In this document: positions 11,233 to 22,200 of the stretch, in pieces
Position numbering within the stretch: the stretch's first letter is position 1
Layout: each line of letters starts with the position of its first letter
Source of the DNA: Hyposmocoma kahamanoa
Lineage: Eukaryota; Arthropoda; Insecta; Lepidoptera; Cosmopterigidae
Assembly: GCF_003589595.1 (NCBI RefSeq)
Contig: NW_020653200.1
Coordinates: 3,494,507-3,558,506 of the forward strand
Length of the DNA stretch: 64,000 bases
Direction of reading: 5' to 3'
Position numbers and translations under genes: made by a program
The notes under the pieces: model-generated
Databases searched by the model: none
The model's input: the letters and a program-made list of their open reading frames with translations, nothing else
Told to the model about the DNA's origin: nothing

Positions 11233-11380
11233 AAAATTATATCAAAGCAACGCACACTGGTTATTACAAGGACTAAGCTGGTTACTTGAAATAACTCATA
11301 GCTCTTACTGATTACATCTTATAAAAATGAATATTCCATGAGCAACATCCACAAATACAAATTAGTCTTAATTTCTATTT
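11233..11380 (-). pseudogene. Partial duplicate of the Pfdn1 3' end
   Basis: About 148 bp repeats 10613-10765 in direct orientation with a few substitutions and small deletions. It includes the last codons of Pfdn1 (EIKTN, with the stop codon mutated) and its 3' UTR, then breaks off into an unrelated A-run at 11381. It lies upstream of Pfdn1 in gene orientation, so Pfdn1 is bracketed by two copies of its own 3' end. Confidence 0.85.
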
Positions 11381-11936
11381 AAAAAAACCTACATTTGAAA
11401 TCGATCTTTTAAAGTTCGAGCTTGACACTTTGTACTTTGGACCGTTCTTAACGTAAGCGGCATAGAGTTAGATTAAAGTCATAAGTGTCAAGCTTCATGT
11501 GCTCTTAACCCTGTACTGACCCTGTCATGGTGATGACAATATGGGATTTTTATTATTATGACGCCTGTTTCTTTTTTGCTTAATGCCACGGATGTAATTC
11601 ACACTGTAATTGTGATTTTACAGTTTGTGTTCTAAAGCTAGTTTGACCCCAAGAAATCAATGAGTTAAAAGGTGACATTCACTATCCTGCATTGCTGGCC
11701 GCCTTGCAGTTGCAGCGTGCAAGTCATCCTGCAAGACTCCATACGTGTGCCATACGTATATAGCATAGTGTGTGAATTGTTTCCTGCCTGCGCGACGGAC
11801 TGCCATACCGGTAGTGAATGGGTCGTTTTGTACTGTTACCAAAATCTTTGTTACTCGCATAAACTTCGCCATGATTGTCTAATTTGGTTATGTACCTGAT
11901 AAAGTCAACCGATATATCGGTTTTTGCAAAAAAAAA
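11381..11936. other. Pfdn1-Wac spacer, left part
   Basis: No recognisable gene. Two overlapping short ORFs (11657-11899, opposite strands) have no family resemblance. Confidence 0.4.
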
Positions 11937-11987
11937 TTATACTCAAGTTCTGACTCGAGCATTGAGTAGAGTTCTGGAATACGACCC
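11937..11987. mobile_element. Right-end fragment of a PIF/Harbinger-type MITE (family B)
   Basis: The sequence CATTGAGTAGAGTTCTGGAA followed by TACGACCC and TTA is the same terminus as the complete copies at 12796-12960 and 42153-42280. No matching left end was found upstream, so it is a truncated copy. Confidence 0.65.
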
Positions 11988-12031
11988 TTAGAAAGATCCT
12001 GAAAGTAAACATGCATGGTTTTTGTATCTTA

Positions 12032-12792
12032 GGCCAAGAAGTCATGGAGCGGTTTTCACCCGCGCCCGTCGCGGTTGTGGGACCGCGGCCTCCAAAGAAT
12101 GTAGAAATGTATGTAAAATTTAGTAACACATTTCACGACGAGTTTTACGCCCGCAGCGGAGACGATTGCTCGCGGCGGCCGCAAAACCGCGCGTGACGCG
12201 GTCACCCGTGCGCTTGGCGGGCGTCGTCCGCGCACTCTGCGGTCGGTTCGCGGGCGACGCGTTCCACGCGCGCGGTTTGGGTACTTCCTTCCCACGACAT
12301 TTTGTGATTGATTTTCAGTTTCTCAAGTTTTAGATGTTGAAGTCGATCAATTAATTTCCTACCAGTTACCATTTTTCTTAAAAGTTCTGAATAAGTAGAT
12401 ACGGACATCCGAATAAAATTAAAGAATTCGTCTTCTTGTTTTTTTAACTCATTAATAAGAACAACGAATAATCCGTAACGATTTCTTGCCGGAATCAGAG
12501 GATGCACCCTGAATCTTTTAGTTTCCTTTTTTAATTTTTCGATTAAATAAGTATAAGGCGATAACTCATTTTTGATGTGAGTCCATGGCGACATCTGAGA
12601 CTTAACTGACGATCTCAATCGACCGTAAATAACTGTGCGCCTTGCGATCCGCTCCCGCCAGGTTTGCGGGATGTCCCGAACCGCGGCGGCTACGTGACCG
12701 CACAAACCTGCGGTATCGTGAGTGTTGAAATAAAACAGCTGTCCCTCAACCGCAGCGGGCACGGGTCAAAACAGCTTCGTGAGTTCTTTCTC
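12032..12792 (-). mobile_element. PIF/Harbinger-type transposon, internally deleted
   Basis: The ends pair as GGCCAAGAAGTCATGGAGCG at 12032 and the complement of GAGAAAGAACTCACGAAGCT at 12792. Pairing continues through a GC-rich block (GTTTTNACCCGNGCCCG) for about 45 bp in all. The element is flanked by the 3-bp target duplication TTA (12029-12031 and 12793-12795), typical of PIF/Harbinger. It encloses a minus-strand transposase fragment. Confidence 0.75.
12202..12762 (-). pseudogene. HARBI1-like transposase N-terminal fragment
   Basis: A 186-codon ORF whose residues about 75-135 read like the N-terminal region of insect Harbinger nucleases: a VHPLIPARNRYGLF motif, then LINELKKQEDEFFNFIRMSV and STYSELL. 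The DDE catalytic core expected further on is absent; after about residue 155 the frame enters GC-rich terminal sequence. It is therefore a relic inside the TTA-flanked element. Confidence 0.7.
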
Positions 12793-12795
12793 TTA

Positions 12796-12960
12796 GGGTC
12801 GTATTCTAGAACTCTACTCAAAGCTCAACTCAGGATTACACTGGAAACACAAGCACTGGAAATACGACCTTAATAGCAGGGATTTGAGTATGATTTCGAG
12901 TGCTTTGAATCATACTCAAATCCTGACTTGAGCATTGAGTAGAGTTCTGGAATACGACCC
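12796..12960. mobile_element. PIF/Harbinger-type MITE family B (165 bp), TTA target site
   Basis: Left arm GGGTCGTATTCTAGAACTCT and right arm AGAGTTCTGGAATACGACCC are inverted copies. TTA flanks both sides (12793-12795, 12961-12963). It abuts the larger Harbinger element, sharing the TTA between them, and lies 238 bp upstream of the Wac start codon. Confidence 0.85.
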
Positions 12961-12963
12961 TTA

Positions 12964-13198
12964 TTAGGATCACAAAAAAAGAAACCATAGACAATTTGAC
13001 TCGCTTTCGTCAGTCCCGTCAGTCTGTAGTTTTTCTCTCTTTCGCGGATCTATTGACTCTTTCTTCAGTGTCTTGATTCTTGAATGTGACATGGCGTCCA
13101 TCAAGATATATTACGGCCTTTTGTAAAACTGTTTTAATGACAGTGGTCTCGTTTAGCATTTTGTTACTGAGGCCGTAATAAATCGTACATTTGCATTG
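12964..13198 (+). promoter_or_regulatory. Wac 5' UTR / promoter interval (inferred)
   Basis: The 235 bp between the family B MITE and the Wac ATG must hold the 5' UTR and possibly the core promoter unless a non-coding exon lies further upstream. No TATA box or initiator stands out. Confidence 0.3.
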
Positions 13199-13239
13199 AT
13201 GGTAATGCATGCAAGGAAACCTCAGCGAATAAGTGATGG
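13199..13239 (+). CDS. Wac: Wac exon 1 (residues 1-14)
   Basis: ATG GTA ATG CAT GCA AGG gives MVMHARK, the family N-terminus. The exon ends in phase 2 at a GTATGA donor; the split codon gives Gly14. Confidence 0.85.
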
Positions 13240-16200
13240 GTATGATACAATTTTAGATGCTTCGGCTATAACAATCTGTAGATGGCGGTCGCCGATTGAT
13301 AGTTTTCTGTAGATTGGGCCAAGGTATTGTACTAATCCTTTATGTCTGGTTTCAGGTACTTTGAGAAGCATCCGGCCCATCCGTATCAGGTAAGAATGAA
13401 TAAAAGCGATTCAATTGTAATCTTTACGTCTACAGTTACATACGAATATGGCTAACTCCGTCTGAAATATGTACTTCTCTACGTAATAACCGTACTTGAC
13501 TACACTTTTCCTGTTTTTATCGTACGTGTTCGGTCGATAGTAATAGTAATTGCTCATAAAGATGAATATTATTTGGATATGTGTTTGATTTTAGCAGCTG
13601 GGATAATCTAATTAGTAGGTATATATGGTTGGGCTTACTATTTAGTTTATCATTTTCATAATAGCATTAGCGTCTACGTTTTAAGTGCATAGAACACTAA
13701 CCTTCCTTCAGGTTGCTATGTATTTTAGTATTAATTAGGTAAACAAAACATTAGAATGTGTACTACAACTTGCAATGGGTATAGATCACACTGTACCTAC
13801 TTGCACAATTTGCAGTAGATATATATACATGGTAGGTAATAAAAAAATAAAAAAATGGTATAATTGATAACTGTTAGGAGCTTTACCTAAAAATTTCTGC
13901 ACAGAAGTATACAAATTCCAAGGAAAGAAGGACTACTAGTGAGTATGTTTCTTCTGACAACCGGTACACACCGCTGCGATCCCCCAATGGCAATGTGTCG
14001 GCACACGGCCACACGGCACACTCTGGTCACTCTAGCCATGCCCACCACCACTACAGCCATGTGGCCGATGAACGAGGATATGCAACATCTAGAAATTCTT
14101 ACCTACCGAAAAATTCTGAAAAGGAGAGAGATAGAGACTACAAATCCTCTAGAAATAAGTACACAGGTAAGTTGTATATTATTCCTATTTGTTACATTTT
14201 CTATGCGCTGTAAATTGGTCACATATTCATAAATTCAATTATTATGGAGCTTAACACATTGCTTTTCAGTCATTTAAAAAATTCTAAAAGCTGCCATAAT
14301 ACTTTGGTGTTTCCTTATTTTGTATGTATACTGTTTTATTTGTTTTCTATACATATGTATGACTACATAGAGCATGAAATGTTAGCAACCAATTTCCAGA
14401 AATGCTCAGTTCAAAATAAAAATTGATTTTTAAGAAAATTTTATGAACTGTAAATACTATGGTATGAACATTTTTAAAAATTAGTATAAAATCAAGAAAA
14501 CATTGTGAATAAATATTTTATTTATGTATTACATTTTGAAAGTTATTGAAAATTATAATCATTTTATTTTGCACTCAAACATAAAGGACTCATTTATTTT
14601 TATAAAAAAAAAAAATGTGAATTACTCAATTTATTTGCACATGTGGGTTGCACTACTAAAAACTTAATACAAAAATATTGTGATGCTGATCTTTGACAAA
14701 ATTGTACTTTTTAGTAGTAAATATTTACTTACAATACAACATTTCTGCCCTGCTGACAACTCTTTATGACATCATTTAAGAACATGTTTCAGAGTATTTG
14801 AAATATTAGATTTAGTTTACATATTTGCCTATGTGTTTTTGAAATATCTTAGTTTACTATTGCTTTACTATCACAATATAAACAAGTAAATTAATTTTTA
14901 GTTATGAACATAGACAATTAAATTTCTGCTTAATTTAATAATGTTGGTTAAATAGAGAAAAATGATAATTGCATAAAGTCTTCTTGTTACAAATATAAAA
15001 CATGCCTGAAATTTTCTTTTTGTTAAAACAGTGTGTGTGATAATTGCCAAAAATGTGGAGTTGATTTCTTAATTATTTCGAAAATATTTAACTCTGTTTT
15101 GAAAGTACTAAATGAAATGTACACAAAAGTTTCAACAAAATATACTCCCAGACACATTAGAGCCACCTTGCATTTTTGTCTTAATGTCTTAATGGGTTAG
15201 AATACAAAAGTAGTGTTATTGTCGAAGAAAAAGTTTTTCCCTGGTATTGCTTAGGGCATTTAGTACTGAAAATGCCAGGTTGCTCGATTTATGAGTCTGG
15301 GAGTGTATTAGCTGTTTTTGTAACTTAGCTTACTAATTAATACAGAGTTTTAATTTGATATTTATTCACCAATAGCATATTTGAAAGACAGATATTTAAG
15401 TATGTAATTTGTGCACATAACAAACAAAATGGTTTCGCCTTTTGCTTCGCTTTGCTCCTTAATGTGTACACTACGTGCATTTCCAACAATAGCACTTTTG
15501 AAGTTGAAAGACCCCAACTGCACAAATTTATTTTATAGTTTCTTATTAATGGTTTTCAAACTTACATTAGGACTGTAGTAGTTAAAAAGTTTATATTTAA
15601 ATGCTTTGGGCTCTGCGAAAATATTTACTGATATACTTGCATAATTTGTGATTACTATATAGCAAGCGAATTGTTATTTAATATTACCTAAGCATATCAA
15701 ATCAGTTGAAAGTAAAATTAAAATGTTAGTTTCAGATGGTGTCAGGTCACCAAAGGAGAAACGTAGCAAAGAAAGTGACAGGGAGCGAAGTAATCATGAA
15801 CGAAGTGAATCAGAGAAAAAGAGTAGGACTAGTGGCATGAACATTAGTGTTAGTAGGAGTAGTAAATATGACAAGAGAAGTGCACCTTCTGCAAATGTAC
15901 CTTCTGGAAGTGAATGGTCAGAACACATTAGTTCATCTGGAAAGAAGTATTATTATAACTGTATCAGTGAAGTGTCACAGTGGGAGAAGCCTAGGGAATG
16001 GGACACAAGGAGGACATCATCCAAAGATCCAACTTACTCGTCCAGAAGTGGTAAATTTTAACATTTCTGAAAAAAACTATTGCTGAAATCGGCTTTTATA
16101 TTTTTGTAATTAACAATTGTTGTTTATATATTATGTAGGTCGTGATAAAAGGTCGAGCTCTCGATCGGGAAGAAGAGAACTGGAAAAGTCTAGTAAAAGA

Positions 16201-19200
16201 ACCAATAGCTCATCAGATAGATATTGGAATGTCGGCAATCGGGAGGAAGATGGACATGAACGAACAAGACAAAAACACGCAACAACAGCGCATGAGGGCA
16301 AAGGTAAGAAAGTCTCAATTCTTAAATTTATCTGTCACTTCTGAAAATTAATTAGGAAATTAATTTTCCTTTTTATTGGCAGTTTGAAGCGTTTGTAGAA
16401 TGTTATGGGTAATAAATAGTTTAAGGAAAAAAATGTGTTTACAATTAGATACCAATTACCGAAAATTTGATAACAGATATCAAAATTTATTTATCCATGG
16501 CGTCGTGATACAGATTGGTTAAACGTGCTTCATTAACCATTAGAATCAGTACTTATCTAATGAAATAATATTAATATTATAGTTTCATTTGCTTGATAAA
16601 AAATAAGTATTATTTTAAAAAATTACTAGCCCATTTCTCGACACTTTTATACAAAGCCGTATTCATCTTGTATGCATTCACTGCATGTGTTATCTGTCCA
16701 ACAAAACTGCAGTACAAATTTATTAGCTCAAGCCTCTATGCTTTTGCACAAAGCCATGTCCAGAATGAGTGTTGAATACCGTAGCAACAATACTTTGTGA
16801 TTGGTTATTTAAAATTAAAAAGAGGGCCTGGTCAAAAGTAACACTAACAGATGAGCGTGTATGAAAAATTTAATATGATTTAAAAATCGCGGTTATTCAT
16901 TTATAAATGATTATGACTACTTTCAGGGTACAGGTATTGATATATATATATACAGGTATTTTCGGATATATCCAAACAGTTAGCCACTCCTTGGTCAAAC
17001 GTTGACTGATGGATTGTTCGGAAACGTCGGTAAAATAAAAATAAGTCATATCGTTGTAAGAAATCTGTAGCTAGTGATGATCATTTAGAGTTATTTTTCC
17101 TTTACGGTCATTTAGGGATATGTCAGTGTGTAACGAGCGGAGGTGTATAGTCGATGCCTATTCTAGTAAAAGATATGATAGTATGTATGTAATGAGATCG
17201 TATTCCTTTTATTTTTTTGAACGCCCTCCCTTATTTGCAACCACAGCTGTAACTAATTCGATGGCGCATATTTACAGCAAGCTTTCCACACTCGTGGAAT
17301 ATTATTCTATTGAAATTTTAATATGATCTTTGGTAAAGAAATAAAACGCATATTAAGACAGAACCACCACGAAAATAGATATTTTTAGATGAAAAGGCGT
17401 ACAATTGTAGCTACCGAACCTCACTCCCTGCTTTCATAAACAACACTTGCAAATTTTCTCTTCATACTTGTTGTAATTGTAAAAGACTTGTGTTGTTATT
17501 TTTGAATATAATCCACTATTAATCGAAAACTTAGTACACAGGCATAGAGCACTACTCCTTCTTAACTTTGTTTACTTGTTGCTAATATTATGTCATTGAA
17601 CCCCCAGCATTTCCAATGCCCAGGTGTCCGATTGGGGTCAGATCTAGGGACTACGCCGGGAAATCCAATACGACTTATTATCATGAACCCGTCATTTGGT
17701 AGTGATTGAGTTCTCGCTACTACTACTACTACGACACCTTACGTATGTTTCAATGGCTGTCTCAAAGATCTGGAAATAAAGTGATTTAATAATAAGTGTC
17801 AGTTAATATTCAGTTTTAACACAAATACACCAAATTACACTAAATGAATATCTCAAAAGCACGATTTATTACCAATTTTCTCCAATCTTGGGATGATTGT
17901 GTTATAAGACGAGTTTTCATGTTTTTTTCCCCGTGTCACGATTTTCTTTTCCGTCTTCATTTTCAAGAGCTTATTGGACGATAAATTTCTTTATGTAAAC
18001 CACTAATTTAAGATTTTGATTCCCGTATTAATTGTTGGCCCTCTGCGTTATATATTTTGCTTTTTTAGGAGATAATGATTACGAGAAATTTCACCAGAGC
18101 TTCAAAATGCCTTCATTTTCATATTTATTTGTAAATATTATGTACCATAAGTTTACAAAGAATACGAATATACAGAATATAGCTTCTAATATAAGGAAAT
18201 TTTTGGTTGTCATACTTTTGCCACCTATAATTTGCATGAAATAGTACTCTTCAAATAAATCTGATAACAATGAGTTTTTATAGCGTCTCGGCTAATTAAG
18301 TCAAAAATATTTTTTTATTTCTTTCTTTGTATTTTCTGCATGAATATTACAATAAATGCTTAATGAACTACATATTAAATGTAAAATTAAAAAATAAAGC
18401 AAAACGATTGTATTAATTTTAAGTTAAAGTAAAAACCGTAATTTATCGTAGTTGACATAAAAAAATACCTACACCATATCATTCATTCCAGTCGTTCACG
18501 AAAACTGTAAATGCCAACGAAATTCTTGGGCCCGACATGGGCCCTGCCGATAAAGAATTAGAGTAAAATACAGATATACAGGCTATATATTTGAAAGTGG
18601 GACATACTTATAGAGTGCGTTATATTCCTGATTTTGAACCCAAAGAAATAATAAACTAATGAACTTAAACTTTACAAAAAATATTTTTTTATTTTTTTTT
18701 TGTCGTCTACTACTTGAGAACAACATTAGTTATCAACGAAATCTATGCACATCACTATTATTGCTCCAACGCAGCGGCGGGAGGCGACACGGCAGCGAAA
18801 AACAAAGCACAGGTAGGGGGGGTGGGGGCGCGGGCGCATACGCGAAATTGCTGTTTGCAACTTCAGACAGTGCACGCACAACCTTGATCTAACGAAGACA
18901 CGTAAATTATTTGTGCTTCCGCTCGCCCGATCGCCGCAAAATGGATATTTATTCTAACGTCGAATTGACTGAGACGGTGCGCAATAAGTGGTGATAGTGT
19001 GAGGCAAGCTATTGAAATGTTCCCAAATCGGAGTTTACGCGGAGGAGGTGAACAGTGTCGAAGTGTTGCGTGAGAGGATTATCTCAGCATTTTATACTGT
19101 GAGACAAAATGTGTTTGTGTTGTACAATTTAAAACGGCATAGTAAATTTGCCGTGCTGTGCATTGTGGAAAACGGTGGACATTTTGACCACTTGCTCCGT

Positions 19201-22200
19201 AACACGTAAGTAAATAAACTGTAAATAACTAAAAAATCAATCATTGTAAATAATTTGATTTCACATCTTTAACTACGCCAAAAACCTCAATTCTTATTAA
19301 ATGATAACTAGTTACTAAATCATAAACTTATCTTTTTTAGTACGTAAAACATTTCGATGATAGTTCAAGTAAAAAATAATTAACATAAGCTAAAACGTAA
19401 ATGTGAAATCATTGTTATTGTTGCTGTCTCACTCGGCACTCGCTTGGTAGTATTCACATTGTACTCGAAATCAAGCGTAAAGGGAATCGGTTTATTCCTA
19501 AGTACACTTCAAAACACATTTGTTGATTTAATTTTTGTTCTATCCCATATCCTAATTTTATTTTAGTCTATGTTAAGTTGTAACATGATTTACTATGACA
19601 TGTATGAATATGTCTCACTTTCAAATATACAGCCTGTATATCTAGATAGACGCCGCAAGTGTACGTACTTCGCGTGCCCAAAGTAAGTTGTGCAAACTAA
19701 GTGAAATTCACTTAGTTGCCGCTGCTACACTTCAGAACGCGTTCGACCGTTGTCGTAGATAACAACGCGAAAAATGGATAATTGTGCCATTATAAACTGC
19801 AAAAGCACCATAACTGTGGGTAAACGTGTACACAGAGACGTTTCCTTCCACGGGCAAGTGATTTTGTAATCAGAAGATGCATAATTTATTTTAAAAATAA
19901 TTATTTTCGTTTTGTATGAATTCCGATAAAACAAATATGCAACCGAATGTATGCCTCATGATTTGTAATACATTGCGGCTTTTACTTGGTGCGATATATT
20001 TGTGATACTTTGTTAATACGGCATGAATATCGAACGAACGCACTTTTGTATAATACATTAAGTTTCGTGGTACGGCCGCTTGTACATTTCTTTAGCCAAA
20101 TTTAACATTTAGTGATGGTATAGGTACGTTAGACAACACTGTTCTCGATTCTGATCGATTTTGAAAACAAAGGGACGAAAATTATTATGACCCTAGCAAT
20201 ATTATAAAAATATTCTATAACTCTTTTGGCATAACGTTTAGTAACGTTTCGGTTTTTTTTTTCAGTTTTGTGGTATCTATTATTAGTAGTATCTGTAATT
20301 TCGATAATTTTCGTAGCACGTTGCCTCGAATGTCCGAATATAATGAGCAAGTAATTACATACATCGCCGGATATGTAGTACGAGTAATACAAAAAATATA
20401 TAATGCAATGAATCCACAGTGCGCTGTCTTTACAAAAAACTGGAGTTGGTCATTCGTATGAGTTCGTTGCTTTCAAGGACGAAGGTGGTCTAGTTTATCT
20501 CACCTAAGATGCTATCCAAACCTGCAGAGTAGCATAGTTAATAAATCCGAGAAATAATAAACAAATCACAAAAATTTCACACGAGGCCGTCATTAAGTAA
20601 ACCTAAGATTTTACCATATTTTGTCAGCAGTAACATTTTCATTTGTTACTGCTGACATCATCACCATTCATCAATTTGATCAATTACCAACAGAAATACA
20701 TCTAGTAAAATTAATTATGGCTGTAAGTTCATATATTTACGTGCGTTTTCATTATTTAAGTTAATCGATAAGATCTCCTATTACAAAAAGATTATGTAAT
20801 AGTTCATTTTATAGGAAGGACAATATTTTAATATTTGAAGGCAATTAAAAACAAACAAACAAAACAAAACAAACAAAATCACATAACAGGCAAACAACTC
20901 ATATTAGTTCCGTCACGGACCGCTAGATGACACTGGCGTCGAAATAGCAAATTCTGCATCGCGGTGTTAAGATTTTCCCTCGCGGAATGACTACTGGCGG
21001 CGATGCAAACGTGAATGGAATCCAACTTACTACGCATCTAGCTCTGCTTTCTTGTTTGGAACTCCGCTTTAGATCGTTACTGTTGAACGTACTGCGCTGC
21101 TTCCTTATTGGAACTGCGCTTTAGAACGTTGCACTAGTTGTTGCTAGACTTGGGGCATAGCGTTACATTTCTATCGCCGTGACTGTCGTTCCGGTTCCAA
21201 AAAAATCACAGTGATAAATCATCGTGATTTTGTCACGACTGTTACTTCCGCTACCTTGTCACCCCTATAACTTACATCACGATGTACGGTTTCAGCCAGC
21301 GGCTTCTTTCTAATACTTATAGCCGTTTTTTATAAAATGATTTAAGTTTTTGCTCCCTTTGTAATAAGTTTCAATTCCATTCAAAAAGTTGATTTTCTTT
21401 TTAATGTAATTTTGTTTGTTACTTATTTAATGCGAATCTTTGGATTGTTAAAAATAGCAATAAAGTGTAATGTAATTATATTTCTAGTAGAATACACAAA
21501 GTAGATTATACATAAATATACAAAATATATATATTAATATACAATAGGCATATATTAATATATACACGCAAAATAGGCGCTTTGACGTCGAGTTGCGGAC
21601 ACTAGCCCGTTACACCAAGTACCAAGTAGTACATAAATATAAAATACCAATTCTTCCTATAATAAAACAAATATGCAAAAATATTTTACTTTGTTCATAA
21701 ATAGGTTTATAATAACTGCTGCAGATTTTTTCATCCGCCTTTTCTAGTAGTAATAAGCACCTGCGAACCTTGTGAGTGAGCAAAGAAAGTCATCCTATTT
21801 CATTCACTCCCATCGCCGAAATGGCCCGATTTGAAAAGAATTACAACGAGTGGCGCGCTCAGTCACAATGTATCAAATACGTACGTCGTGACGTGAGTGA
21901 CGGGGATAGCTATTGGAACGGAGGAACACCTATGTGACTTTGGAACGTCGTTCCTTCGGAACGAGTCACGGTGATACTGTTTGCCGGCGGATCATCGTGA
22001 TTTTTTTATCGTGACGTTATTTATCACCCACCTCTAGTTGTTGCACCCTGAGCCGCTTTCTAATTGGAACGTGTGTATGGGTCCTCGACTACGTGTCGAT
22101 TAGGGGAGTCCTTTCCCACTGCACGTACCTCCAGAACTGTAAGTATATGTTGTGAAATAAAACCACCATATTGGAGAATACCTGGTTTCCCTCTGCCACC

